Assembly: GCA_030374765.1 (NCBI GenBank)
Contig: JARGXX010000099.1
Span: 2,356,001-2,420,000, forward strand
Source of the DNA: Agarophyton chilense
Taxonomy: Eukaryota > Rhodophyta > Florideophyceae > Gracilariales > Gracilariaceae
Length of the DNA stretch: 64,000 nucleotides
Reading direction: 5' to 3'
In this document: positions 31,012 through 40,755 of the stretch, piece by piece
Position numbering within the stretch: position 1 is the first letter of the stretch
Layout of the letters: every line of letters starts with the position of its first letter
Notes under the pieces: generated by a model
What the model was told of the DNA's origin: nothing
Database searches by the model: none
The model's input: the letters and a program-made list of their open reading frames with translations, nothing else
Program-made: the position numbers and the translations under genes

Positions 31012-33041
31012 GTTTGCTTAGCTTTCGAGCTTCTCCTTCGAGATGAATGTTTCAACCCGTTTTACCTTCAATTTGAACAAAAGTATGAAGGACGTCGCTC
31101 TTAGACGCAAAAAACTGGAAACGTCGTCGTTTCTCCATGCGAGATGAGAGGAACAGTGTTTTATCTGTGAAAGACGGGGGGCGGTGAAGCTTGCCCCTCA
31201 GAGAGCTGACCTCAACAACTTGTGCCAACAGTATTATCTCGAAGATTGCTGTATCGTTGTGTATTGATTAGGGGTAGACTGATAACCCCTCCCTGTATTC
31301 TTTGCGATGTATTCATGAATAAGGTGCCGTGGTTTTCTCCACAACTTATACTGCTTGGCTTTCCTTACATAGATATTCTTTTCTCTTGTAGGTAAAGGCT
31401 TGTGTGACAAACAGGCGACTTGATACGGTTATGCCCTTGCGTTTTTGGTCCACACAGCACATCTATGTTAACAGCTTGGTCAAAAGCTTTTCACTGAAAA
31501 ACTGTGCACCTCCGTTTCCCGGACGTTTACACCTTCACTGTGAACGCTGTGTTCGCAATTATTTTTCCATCTTTAGCCTTTTGAACAAAATTGTACCCAA
31601 TTGTCAAGCAAGGCGTTGTAGGTGTAGGAGTTTATTAACAGACCTCATCGAGTAGAAGAGATCGACGTACGAGACTAGTACTCTTATAATTATATTGGAG
31701 AAAACTTTTGCTACGGGGCTCCATATGAATCAGGCCAAACCAAAGAAATTCTTCACGTACATTAGCTACCCCACCATTGCCAGCGATTGCCAACAACTGC
31801 TATCAATTGCCAACAATTTCCAATACTGTACTACGAGGACAAGGAAGTAAGCGGTCCCCCAGTCACTACCTTTCGTAGGTTGACATCAATCGGGTCGGAT
31901 GTGTTTTCGATCTCGGATTATTTGTTTATTATTCGACGCCGTGATGGAGTACAATTGGGCACAGCAAAGACACGCGTGCAAGAGTGGGGCACCCGGCGAC
32001 ACAATTGGCACCTTGTTCATTGCTCGGGACCAAATCCCGAGTCTCGTGCCCCGTTTCCTGCCCACAATTTCTCGCTAGCTGTAAACCCTTCGAGCATGTT
32101 CTTCTCAAAATATTGGCCAGGGAGCATGTACGGGACAAAATCGATCGCCAACACAACAGGGATTAAGAAAGACTCACCCGATACGTTTTAGTCAAACCAA
32201 ACAGAATGATGACCACGAGCTTTCTATACTCTGAGACAACTTGCGGTGAATCTGGTAAAATCTGCAACACACGAGAATCATTGATTGCACACAATCCAAC
32301 CTTTTGCCCAGGACACGGAAATAATTTCTCCCGGACTTGTATTCGTTACAGTAGCCACTGTCGGCTGTCCAGTTGACATCATCTGGACGTGGAGCAAAGC
32401 TGAATCCAACGCAGAGGCGTGGTGTTTTTGTAAAGTTTCCGGAAATTCGAATTTGTGCGCAGGCACGGGACTCACACAATCAAGAATTCAACCCTCGAAA
32501 AAGGCTGACAGGGAAGGCGCCCCCAACCGCAAAAGTTGAAGCAGGAGTTGATGTTGGCGTCAAAAGTACCCTTTCGGGCAGTGAGCGTCCCCGAAATCGC
32601 CAATTGCTCAGGGGAATATAGCAATAAAAGAAAATAAGAAACGCATCGTTATGGCTTCCTTATCTCGCCTCGTTGGAGGCATGAAGTTGTGTTGGTGGGT
32701 GATGGGCGAACAATTGTTCATTTTGTGGGGATCTCTCTAGTGCTCATTGCCGGCCGGCCAAGTATTCCTTTCTCTGTAGAAATGAGATTGTTTGTTGTGA
32801 TTCTGTAAGAAAGAGTTTATACAGACACACTTTTTTCTTTTTTTTCTTTCCCCCTACATCTTCTCAAACAGGCTCACACTGGGCTGTATTTAAAGTTGAA
32901 AGAAGCTGTTTCCTTGTAGAATTGCAAGCGAGCATTGGGTGTGCAAGTGATGAAAAAAGCGTTGAAAGCGGAGTTGCAAACGCGGGCAACGCGGTCATAA
33001 ACGAAAACAACAAGACGAGAATAGAGCATCGGATTGGAAGA
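31012..33041. other. gene-poor interval
   Basis: No supported gene. A short perfect inverted repeat ctcggga/tcccgag lies near 32027-32045. Around 31775-31820 the motif attgcca(a/g)c recurs. A T-rich tract at about 32830-32855 precedes the zincin gene. Confidence 0.4.
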
Positions 33042-34001
33042 ATGAAAGCGTACCAACGAAATGTGTTGTTGAAATGGCTGTTGGTGCTCATTGTGGTTGT
33101 TCCGGTTGTTTCACAATGTCAACTTGAGGAAGGCATTAGTATCACGGGAAAGGCAACATGCAACGGAAGAGCTGTGCCTCATTCGAAAATGTCGCTCAAC
33201 CACATCATAGGGTTCGTGGTGAATCAGATTGGAGAGACGTTCACGGACGAAAACGGTGATTTTTCAGTATCTGGAAGCGCGCTCGATACGTCGCGCAACT
33301 CGGCCTCAAGAGGGTTGCGCGTGGCAGGTTTTATTGAGATAATGTTTGAGTTTGACTTTTTCGAGCCGGGAGACTCAAGAAGAACGTTTGGAGTCGGGCA
33401 ATGGAAGGCGATACCAGTACAACAGTTTGAAGGAAATGTAGATTTGGGCATAGTGGAGGCAGACTCTGCTTCGTGTGAGCGGTATCTGATGTTCTACGAC
33501 GTTGTGCAGGACTATAAACAGAGGGGAGGAGTTGAGAAGATTGAATTTTTCGTTGTTGCAGAAGAGCGGATATCTTCCAGGGTGCCATACGCTTACATGA
33601 CGCATGTCAGAGTACCCGAAGGGTTCGAATTGACGCGCGAGATAGCAAAGCACGAGTACGGACACGTGATTCGAAACTACTTTGACGGCGATGAGGCGCA
33701 TTTCAAGGAAGATGTAGAAAAATATGGAGGGACTGAGGCGCACACATGTGACACAGAGACGTCGGAGCAATTTGCTTTCAATGAAGGATGGGCTTACTAT
33801 TGGGCTGCGCAATGTCTGGTGTCTGATGCAAACGGATCCAAATGTATCGAAGGAAACGTGGCGTGTGCTCTACGAGCTATGCAAGTACGATGTGCGAGCA
33901 ACGATAAGCAGATGTTGGAGGTACTTGTTCAGAACAGAGGGAGAATTCACAGTTACGAGGAGTTTGCACAAGCGCACCAGTTGCTGTATAACTGTAGTTG
34001 A
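33042..34001 (+). CDS. secreted transthyretin-like plus zincin metallopeptidase-like protein
   Basis: A 319-residue protein with a signal peptide (MKAYQRNVLLKWLLVLIVVV, cleavage probably near Ser24-Cys26). Residues about 31-115 resemble the transthyretin-like/carboxypeptidase-regulatory beta-sandwich: ITGKATCNGRAVP, then GETFTDENGDFSVSGS. Residues about 180-260 hold a zincin signature, HEYGH at 204-208, and a probable third metal ligand Glu248 in FNEGWAYYWA, the gluzincin arrangement. The C-terminal region carries several paired Cys. I chose the first ATG, at 33042. A secreted zinc peptidase, or an inactive relative, is inferred; no known family of this exact layout comes to mind. Confidence 0.8.
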   Translation: MKAYQRNVLLKWLLVLIVVVPVVSQCQLEEGISITGKATCNGRAVPHSKMSLNHIIGFVVNQIGETFTDENGDFSVSGSALDTSRNSASRGLRVAGFIEIMFEFDFFEPGDSRRTFGVGQWKAIPVQQFEGNVDLGIVEADSASCERYLMFYDVVQDYKQRGGVEKIEFFVVAEERISSRVPYAYMTHVRVPEGFELTREIAKHEYGHVIRNYFDGDEAHFKEDVEKYGGTEAHTCDTETSEQFAFNEGWAYYWAAQCLVSDANGSKCIEGNVACALRAMQVRCASNDKQMLEVLVQNRGRIHSYEEFAQAHQLLYNCS

Positions 34002-35227
34002 CGGCTGATGAAGCGTTGAAGACGTAGTGGTTTCGGCTTGCTTAGTTGCAGTAAAAAAATGTTTGAGACAATACTCTGACAAAAGATTAAAGCGGGGCAG
34101 GAAAAGGGTTAAAGCGTTTGGTTAGTGTTTGGAAGGCATATGCGCGGGTGAGGGAAAAATGATGAGCACGGTGGACAGGATCGATATGTGGCTGAAATGA
34201 GTGGTGGAACGGGGGGGGGGTGGACAAGAGAGGGCGGTAAAGTAAGTGAGCTGCAAGACAGAGGGGTTTGTGGTGTGTGATTTGCATTTTGCGTGAGATG
34301 CATTCTATCCGGTCGGTTTGGATGCGGCGGTGTGATATTTTGGCGCAACGGCATATGCAACAGTTTTGACTGGTGGAGGTTGACGGAAACACGCGACTCG
34401 CACCCAAGCGAGGTGCAAAGCGAGAAAGCGCCAGCTGCGCGCGCAATTGGGCCACGTCAGCGAAGCGCTCAAAACGAGTCAAAAAGAGATAGCCAAGTGT
34501 TTTCTGGTGGCTCAGCTTCGTCGAGCCCCACTCGCACAAACAGCCGCTCCCGCGCACATATTTTGTTATGGTTTGTCGCCAACATACAACGCCTTATTTC
34601 CGGCCTGTACGCCCGACGCGCGTGTGCGGCACGCGTCTCCGTCTCTCGCACGCGTCGTCGTCGTCACGTAACGCCGTCACGTCGAACCAACCTCCAAACT
34701 CACCCAATCATTACACACGCTTGCAGTGGCGCCACCACTCCACTACCGCCATTTCCCAGTCGTCGCCGCCCTTCTTCCTCATCTCGCTGTGTCTCGCTCT
34801 GCCTCCCCGCTTCGCGCCTCGCTCCTCGCGCCTACGCGTGCGCGGTTGCGTCGTCGTCGTCGTTGTCGTCGTCGTCGTTGTCGTCGCCGCGTAGCCGTCA
34901 CCACTGGCGTCGCATAGAGAGAGAGAGAGAGAGAGAGAGAGTGTGTGTGTGTGTGTCAAGTGCGCGCATCGCATCTACCTTGGACACGCGTGACCGGGCT
35001 GGAGCGCGCGCGCGCGCGCGCGCGCTCGCGCTCCACATTCCATCTCTTCGCGTCCGCGCTCTCGAGGCTCCGTCGCCGCGCGTCCCGCCCGCGTTGTAGT
35101 CGCCGCGCATAATACCTACACATATATATATATATATATATATATGTAAGGTGTGCTCGCGCGTGCTGTCCCCGTCTTGTGCATTGCACTCGGGGATACA
35201 TCACTCTGTCTTCGCGCCGTTGGGATT
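34002..35227. other. GC-rich and microsatellite-rich interval
   Basis: No supported gene. A long plus-strand open frame at 34293-35099 is created by simple repeats and encodes Ser/Arg runs. The interval includes a G run near 34210 and the microsatellite cluster listed separately. Confidence 0.5.
34851..35145. repeat. cluster of microsatellites
   Basis: Within 300 bases there are five simple repeats: a tcg/ttg trinucleotide tract (34851-34888), (GA)n at about 34916-34941, (GT)n at about 34941-34956, (GC)n at about 35003-35025, and (TA)n at about 35121-35145. The last sits 83 bp before the chosen ATG of the next gene. The alternating purine-pyrimidine tracts (GT, GC) could adopt non-B DNA. Confidence 0.9.
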
Positions 35228-35929
35228 ATGGGGCTTGTTTCGTTGTTTTGGTCGTTGTTACCGACTGGACGCGCTGCTGCGTCGCGCCGTCATGACTTGT
35301 CTGCTGGCGCACCCGTCGTGTCTATCAAGCCTGCGCCGTTGTGTGGTGTTACTTCGTTTCGCTCGTTTGGTTCAATTTGCGAGTATGCTGACTCGCCGCC
35401 GCGCACGCCGCGCAGAGTTTCTTTTACAGTCAACTGTCATATTTATCAATGGTTGGAGGCAATGGCTCTTACTCACAACTATGGTTCTGTTCACAAGTCG
35501 TTGCGCGATTTGCTGCAGTGGGCCAACACGGGAAAGCATGACGACATGCACTGGTTGTTTGCAACTCCCCATCACATCCCCGACGCCTTGTATATACGTG
35601 CATCCAGCACGCTCACGGATGCGTCGTGTATAGCCGATAAACAGGCTTGCGTTGTCAATGGAAACGATGTCATTCAGCTGCATGCTCGGTTGAACCATTC
35701 CTTGTATCAATGGATTCAGTATTGTGTGCAAAAGTATCACTTGCAAGGGCCGTCTCAACTGCTGGATACGCTGGTTCGCTGTGCAATTCAACTGCACGCC
35801 GAACACGACATCTTCGACTCTCCAGAGTGTGGCCGCCACTCGGCCTCGTCGTCTGCCCAGCTCTACCATGATCTGGGTATCATGCGCTACACTGCAAATG
35901 ATGGCCTTCACTTTGCACCTTTGCCTTAG
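35228..35929 (+). CDS. hypothetical protein with an internal duplicated helical motif
   Basis: A 233-residue protein of unknown function. The C-terminal two-thirds contain the same motif twice: IYQWLEAMALTHNYGSVHKSL then RDLLQWA, and about 75 residues later LYQWIQYCVQKYHLQGPSQLL then DTLVRCA. The shared pattern is (I/L)YQW(L/I)-x8-(Y/H)-x2-(S/G)-x3-(S/L)L-x-(D/T)L(L/V). It recalls the strand-turn-helix-helix spacing of ribbon-helix-helix domains, but this is only an impression. The ATG at 35228 was chosen because the frame's earlier ATG (35153) lies just after a TA microsatellite. It converges on the GARS-like gene (149 bp). Confidence 0.65.
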   Translation: MGLVSLFWSLLPTGRAAASRRHDLSAGAPVVSIKPAPLCGVTSFRSFGSICEYADSPPRTPRRVSFTVNCHIYQWLEAMALTHNYGSVHKSLRDLLQWANTGKHDDMHWLFATPHHIPDALYIRASSTLTDASCIADKQACVVNGNDVIQLHARLNHSLYQWIQYCVQKYHLQGPSQLLDTLVRCAIQLHAEHDIFDSPECGRHSASSSAQLYHDLGIMRYTANDGLHFAPLP

Positions 35930-36078
35930 CACCCCTCGCTTGCCTCTACGTGTCTCGTTTGCTAATTCTGTACATCGTCCATCACCCTTTCACTGCTACT
36001 CTTAGAACTACAACTTTTCTTTCTTTCGTAAACAGTCCTTATCACACCAACGGTTCCTCAAAACCTGGTAAAACACAT

Positions 36079-36906
36079 TTATTCTACTAGTTGCTCGTCC
36101 GCGCGCTGCTCCTCTTCGCCCTGTGCCAACGGAAACAAACATTGCTTCACGTCCATGCTGCCGTCTGCAATAGCCGCGGACACGTCGTGCGGAAACACCG
36201 TGATCTTAGCTTGCGCCAACTCACCCTCCGCCTCCCTGTCTATACGATGCTGCCTGTCCGGCCCGATGAACACCGCGTCCGCCACGCACCACTTTGCAAA
36301 CCGCACAACATCCTTTGGTCGTTTCTCCGCGCTCACCGTCGCAGACTGTGCAAATTTGTTCATCTCAATATCACACGCCACGTCGTCATCTGGACAATAA
36401 TACAACCCACGAATGACTCCGCTTTGTTTCAACATCTTGGCCAGTTGTAATTCGCGTCGTCCAGAGCCCACTATGACGCAGCGAAACATAGCCTCACCGT
36501 TTTCTGTGCGCGGTCGCTTGGTGTAGTCCTGCACCTCGCGCCCGTCGTCCCCAAAGTAATCGCGCATGGCCGTCAGTAGCGTGCTGTTGAGATGCGGCGA
36601 GTCGCGCAACGTGTCTGCGATGCTATACGCCTTCACGTCGGGCGGCGTTTTCGGACGCCTTGGGCGCATGTTTGGCCGCGCCACGCGCTTGGCGCCGCTC
36701 TTGGCGGAGCTCTTGGCGGAGCTCTTGGCGGAGCTTTTGGCGCCGTTCTTTGCCACGTTCTTACCGTCGCTCTTGGCACCGTCGCTCTTGGCACCGTCGC
36801 TCTTGGCACCGTCGCTCTTGGCACCGCCGCTCTTCTTCGCGGCGCATGCACGCAGCGGCGCGCGCAGCGGAAGCATCGTTGGGACGAAGGCGCGCGTCTC
36901 CCTCAT
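36079..36906 (-). CDS. stand-alone GARS (PurD) N-domain-like protein with repetitive basic N-terminus
   Basis: A 275-residue protein. Residues about 141-245 follow the N-terminal domain of phosphoribosylamine-glycine ligase: FRCVIVGSGRRELQLAKMLK matches the VIVGSGGREHALAWKL start. Next come a YYCPDDD turn, a VVRFAKWCVADAVFIGP stretch (family: VDLVVVGPE) and ITVFPHD. The ATP-grasp and C-domains are absent, and the second Gly and the His of the GGREH loop are replaced. The N-terminus carries SDGAK and AKSS repeats encoded by 15- and 12-bp DNA repeats, followed by a basic Pro-rich linker. The enzyme activity is surely lost; a binding role is possible. The start is ATG 36906 (Met11 is an alternative). 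It is divergent from the RuvX-like gene. Confidence 0.75.
   Translation of the reverse strand: MRETRAFVPTMLPLRAPLRACAAKKSGGAKSDGAKSDGAKSDGAKSDGKNVAKNGAKSSAKSSAKSSAKSGAKRVARPNMRPRRPKTPPDVKAYSIADTLRDSPHLNSTLLTAMRDYFGDDGREVQDYTKRPRTENGEAMFRCVIVGSGRRELQLAKMLKQSGVIRGLYYCPDDDVACDIEMNKFAQSATVSAEKRPKDVVRFAKWCVADAVFIGPDRQHRIDREAEGELAQAKITVFPHDVSAAIADGSMDVKQCLFPLAQGEEEQRADEQLVE
36763..36835. repeat. 15-bp coding tandem repeat (SDGAK)
   Basis: The unit accgtcgctcttggc is repeated four times from 36763 and continues into a variant copy. It encodes the SDGAK repeats of the GARS-like protein on the minus strand. A neighbouring 12-bp array (about 36700-36740) encodes KSSA repeats. Confidence 0.85.
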
Positions 36907-37199
36907 GGCGGAGCACGGCGGCGGCGACGGAACAGTTGGTGCGAGATATGCACTCTAGCTCTAGTGTTTCCCAACTTGGTGGTGGTCGTCGTGGGGGAGC
37001 ACATCTTTTCTTCTTTTCCTGCTGGCCGCCGTAGATACAGTACTTAGTGTATATGGAACCTATTTTGCATATGTACTGTACACATGTACGAAGGGTAACG
37101 TTTTACACCAAAGGAGCGCGCGCGTCCAAGCCGCCGACACCATCATCGTCGCCAAGTCGCCGTTGCACCAGCCGCCCCGCCCGCCGCCCGTCGTCCCCA

Positions 37200-37829
37200 A
37201 TGGCCGCCGCCGCCAAAGCCGCCAGCGCCGCTGCGGCGCCGTCGTACACCATCCTGCGCTCCATCGGCGCCCTGCGCTCGCACCTGACCCCCGCTTCTCG
37301 TCTGGCCTCTTTCGACGTGACGCGCACCCATCTGTCAATCGCGCTCTCCGACGCCTCCCGACAACATGCCGCTCCATTCGGCGTCCTCGCCCGCACCGCG
37401 CTGCCCTCCGCCGACGCCAAAATACTGTCGTCAGCCTTTGCGCACATCCCGGACCATCAAATGCAGCCCCACAGCATTCATGCGCTGGTCGTGGGCGTCA
37501 GTCCGATTCAGCCGCACATAAGCATGTCGTACACAACACACTTGTTACAACACATCGACTTTCTACCAAATCTCAGCGCCGTGCTGTTCTACTCGGAGGC
37601 GCACGCGCTTCGAAATGCCATACACACTCAACTCGACATTCTAAACGCGCTCAAACTCATTCCAGATGACCTGGAAACCCGAAAGCGGAAACGATTTGAA
37701 AGCGCCATGTACCCGCGAATATCCAAACACCAACTCATCGATTCCGTTTCATCGCGCGCTCAGATCAGTCCGACAGACGTTCTTCACGCCGTACTGCGCG
37801 ATTTGAACAATCTGAAGCACAAACAATAA
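37200..37829 (+). CDS. YqgF/RuvX-like (RNase H-fold) protein
   Basis: A 209-residue protein resembling the YqgF/RuvX nuclease-like family (bacterial rRNA processing / putative Holliday-junction resolvase). The first strand motif LASFDVTRTHLSIALSD (Asp39, Asp51) parallels the family LGLDVGTKRIGVALSD. PFGVLARTAL follows as in the family's PLxVIxR. A later segment, HALVVGVSPIQ, parallels VVGLPLNMDG, and AVLFYSEAHAL parallels VxLxDERLTT. Several conserved residues differ (the DxG glycine and the GLP loop), so activity is doubtful. The last 60 residues are helical and basic. The ATG at 37200 (AATGGCC) follows a short divergent promoter (293 bp) shared with the GARS-like gene. Confidence 0.65.
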   Translation: MAAAAKAASAAAAPSYTILRSIGALRSHLTPASRLASFDVTRTHLSIALSDASRQHAAPFGVLARTALPSADAKILSSAFAHIPDHQMQPHSIHALVVGVSPIQPHISMSYTTHLLQHIDFLPNLSAVLFYSEAHALRNAIHTQLDILNALKLIPDDLETRKRKRFESAMYPRISKHQLIDSVSSRAQISPTDVLHAVLRDLNNLKHKQ

Positions 37830-37881
37830 AAAGAACAAGCCAATGCAACACTGTCATCGCTTCCAGTAAGCACGTTGTTTT

Positions 37882-39033
37882 TTATCTTCTGCCGCCGCCT
37901 CCCCTTCGCCTACCTCCTCTTCCACGACCGCGACTGCCACCGTGTCCGCCGCCGCCACTACCACCATTACCACCGCCGCCGCCGCCACCACCACCACTAC
38001 CGCCGCCTTTGGAGAGCTGCAGTTCATCATCCTCGAGGGAGTGCAACACGACATACGTACTCTCCGTGTTATTTCTGCCCGCAGAGCCCTGCATCCAGTC
38101 ATAACCAACAGCGTATGCGTACATACTGCCGTCAGGACTAAAGTCCATGTCGCATATGGCCTGCCCCATGTTTTGAAAACGCCGCATAGAAGCTCGGTCC
38201 CTTCGATCCTTGTCCCAAAAGTGAAGCATTCCGTCACTGCCTGCCGTGCAAAACGCGCCGCTCTTGTAATGGAAGCGAATGGCATTGACGGCATTCATGT
38301 GTCCCTGTTTGTCCTTGTGACAAAAGAATGAATAGTTTTGCTTGCTCTTGGAATCTTGCACGAATTCAACACTGACTTTTCCTTCGACTCCGCCCACATT
38401 ATAGCCCATTGTATTCGGCCAAGTAGTTACACATCTTGTCTGATACTTCAATTGCGTGTAGCGCTCGACGAAAAGCTCGCTCGGTTTTCTGACGTCGTAG
38501 ATGGCAATCTTTCGCTCGGCGAGCGCGAGCACCAACAAGGGACCGCGCGCATCCATGGCGTAGGCGCGGTCGGAAAGCGGAACATTCAAAAGCGGTGTTC
38601 CGGTGGGCGATCGAATGTCCCAATACCTCAGGGATCTATCCCACGCAGCGGTGGCGAAGGAGTTGATACACTTGATGTCGTGGGTGCATTTTATGGAAGC
38701 ATCGTGGATTGCCACCGGTTGGATGGATTCGCTGGCCAAGTCCCAGCGATGAGCAATTCGACTGGCGCCAGCGTAAATGAGGTGGCCGCCTTCTTGGAGC
38801 CAGCTCAGATCGAGGATGGGCGCGTTGTCGGTCTTGAGCGACACGGCGGTTGCGTTTCCGACGGAGGGATCGACCTTCCAGACGCGCGCGGTGCCGTTCC
38901 ACGACGAAGCGGCCAGAAGACAAGGCGAGATTATGGAGGAGAAGCGCAGACGCGATATTGTGTCATCCGGCGGATCTGGCAGCAAGTAGCCGTTGTTGGG
39001 ATTCGCCGGCGCGTTGGAGACAAACGGGCTCAT
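37882..39033 (-). CDS. RAE1: mRNA export factor RAE1/Gle2, WD40 protein with a Gly/Arg-rich tail
   Basis: A seven-bladed WD40 nucleoporin-associated mRNA export factor that also functions at the spindle. After a short N-terminus, PDDTISRLRFSSIISPCLLAASSWNGTARVW is the characteristic first RAE1 blade. WDRSLRYWDIRS, ERKIAIYDVRK, LKYQTRCVTTWPN and GVEGKVSVEFVQ are diagnostic of the family, as is the blade with HKDKQGHMNAVNAIRFH. The core ends near residue 345 and is followed by a run of Gly then RGRGGRRRGG, an extension not found in animal RAE1. The first ATG in frame is at 39033 (383 residues). The repeat-rich open sequence upstream of it is probably 5' leader. The 3' end is 52 bp from the convergent RuvX-like gene. 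Confidence 0.93.
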   Translation of the reverse strand: MSPFVSNAPANPNNGYLLPDPPDDTISRLRFSSIISPCLLAASSWNGTARVWKVDPSVGNATAVSLKTDNAPILDLSWLQEGGHLIYAGASRIAHRWDLASESIQPVAIHDASIKCTHDIKCINSFATAAWDRSLRYWDIRSPTGTPLLNVPLSDRAYAMDARGPLLVLALAERKIAIYDVRKPSELFVERYTQLKYQTRCVTTWPNTMGYNVGGVEGKVSVEFVQDSKSKQNYSFFCHKDKQGHMNAVNAIRFHYKSGAFCTAGSDGMLHFWDKDRRDRASMRRFQNMGQAICDMDFSPDGSMYAYAVGYDWMQGSAGRNNTESTYVVLHSLEDDELQLSKGGGSGGGGGGGGGNGGSGGGGHGGSRGRGRGGRRRGGGGRR

Positions 39034-39936
39034 GACGGCCGGTTGTTCAGCAGCGGCTGCTTGGCCTGCAACGGCTGCTTGGCCAGCAAAGGCGGGTTTG
39101 CCAACAAAGGCGGGTTTGCCAGCAAAGGCGGGTTGGTCAGCAAAGGCGGGTTGGCTAGCGACGACTGGCGTTCGCAGAGCGCGCCGGGCTGGGAAGGGCG
39201 GCGAGCGCTGCGGAGGACGGCGAGCCGGTGCGACTAGGAGAATGGGCAACTTGCAAGCGGGGCGACCGCAAGACGGTGCAACTAACTAGGAGACAATGCG
39301 ACTTTGAAAGACAATGCGAGTTAGCTATGACGCGACTTTGAGAGATTATCTCAACTCGTACTTTCGCCACTATCTACAGCGAACGGCTTCGGCTGCACAG
39401 CGCTCGTAGACACCAACGCAGCACCGCTGTCTGGCACATGTGCCCGCGCGCTTCCAAATTGGAAGCCTTCCCATCCATCCCTGATCCGTGTTTCTCTCTA
39501 ATAGCAAAATTGTATCGCAGATCTAATCCCGTCGTGATCCACTTCTCGTACTCAATTACGTTTCGAGTTACGTCAGTATGCTTGGACGTCTGATGATAGT
39601 TTTGGTGACAAATGCGCTCCTGACATCAACAGCGCTTCTCTCCCTCTTCAGGTAAACACTAATGGAAAGTCTTCTTTACATGCGACAGGCAGTCCATTGC
39701 GCCTTCGATTGCTTCTAGCTAGATACGTTCATACCTCTAGTCTCGCCAACACTCCAAGCAATGGAGAGAAAGAAAATGGTTGCTTTCGAGTTCGTCAGGC
39801 AGACGACCCAACTATCGCTCTTTCAGTACAGGGAGATAGGGGGCGGATACAAATAGATACCAGAACAACATCCCATCTTCCAACCTAATAAAAATACAAC
39901 CTTCTGATTGTTGTGCTGTCCTTCTGCTCTTCTTTG
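39034..39936. other. upstream region of RAE1 with an 18-bp repeat
   Basis: From about 39060 to 39156 an 18-bp unit containing agcaaaggcgggttt recurs about five times just upstream of the RAE1 ATG. The remaining sequence to 39936 has no supported gene. Confidence 0.6.
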
Positions 39937-40755
39937 TCACATGCCATTGTCTTTCGCCTCCACACTTTCGCGCCTTTCGACATTCCCATCAATTCCTGCC
40001 CGGTCCGTCACACACACTTGGTTCTCTATTGCTTTTTGCCGGCCTCCGAAAACGCCTCGGAAGCACCTGACAACCACGCTACACCAGCTAAAAGCCATAA
40101 TCCACAGCCAAATCACCATTCGAACCGCCCAAAACTTCCCCCTACGCTTTCCTTTAGAGGAGCACAGCGACATGGAATGGTCATCCAACGGAATGATGCA
40201 CATATCAGAACGAGATACGCATTGGCTCAACGTGCTTTGCACAACAATAAGATCGTATTCCGTATGCGACTCATTTCCATCATGGCTCTCATCTGTCACA
40301 ACGGAGAACACCCTCTGAATGGGTTCAAGCAAGCAACTCATTGTCTTTTGAACTTTTCCCATCTTCTGCGGAGTACACAACGAACATACGCTTTCCACGA
40401 GTCCGCTTGCCCTCGATTCAAAACTGTCACCGATAAACGCGCCGCCTTCACAACTGTTTCGCTCTCGCGCCACGAAGCTCGATATTCGCTGACGCTGTCG
40501 CTTTCCGTTTGGAGTGGCGTACGTCAATACCGTAGACAGCAAAGTAATCGATCTTCGCTGCATGAACATGGTGAACGGAAAGCACAATCGCAACAGCAAC
40601 CTCAATACAAATCGCAACAGGTGCAACGGCTGCTCCTCAATCTTACTGTCCGCTTCATCGTATGATTGAGTCTCAGATGCACACAGTACCGGCGACGTGG
40701 TAGCTGGCATCGAAAGCCGAACACACTGCAACTGGCTCATCGCTTCAGACAACAT
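39937..40755 (-). CDS. possible hypothetical membrane protein
   Basis: A 272-residue frame beginning with ATG at 40755. It contains two hydrophobic segments, one near residues 45-60 (LLRFVLRLLLRLCFPFTMFM) and one near 215-235 (AVRMVIWLWIMAFSWCSVVV), and a Cys/Ser-rich middle. No family is recognised. A plus-strand frame of similar size (39913-40665) overlaps it almost completely but has no ATG at its start. The case for either strand is weak; this one is preferred because of its ATG and the two possible membrane segments. Confidence 0.3.
   Translation of the reverse strand: MLSEAMSQLQCVRLSMPATTSPVLCASETQSYDEADSKIEEQPLHLLRFVLRLLLRLCFPFTMFMQRRSITLLSTVLTYATPNGKRQRQRISSFVARERNSCEGGAFIGDSFESRASGLVESVCSLCTPQKMGKVQKTMSCLLEPIQRVFSVVTDESHDGNESHTEYDLIVVQSTLSQCVSRSDMCIIPLDDHSMSLCSSKGKRRGKFWAVRMVIWLWIMAFSWCSVVVRCFRGVFGGRQKAIENQVCVTDRAGIDGNVERRESVEAKDNGM

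Noticed and set aside
34293-35099. 268-codon open frame with long Ser/Arg runs
   Set aside because: It is produced by trinucleotide and dinucleotide microsatellites, and the antisense frames are also open; no domain.
39034-39249. hexapeptide repeats (PAFAGK type) fused in frame to RAE1
   Set aside because: The open frame has no ATG before 39033, so the 18-bp DNA repeat is better read as 5' leader.
39913-40665. plus-strand open frame overlapping the weak minus-strand hypothetical gene
   Set aside because: No ATG at its head and no recognisable domain; at most one of the two strands is coding.
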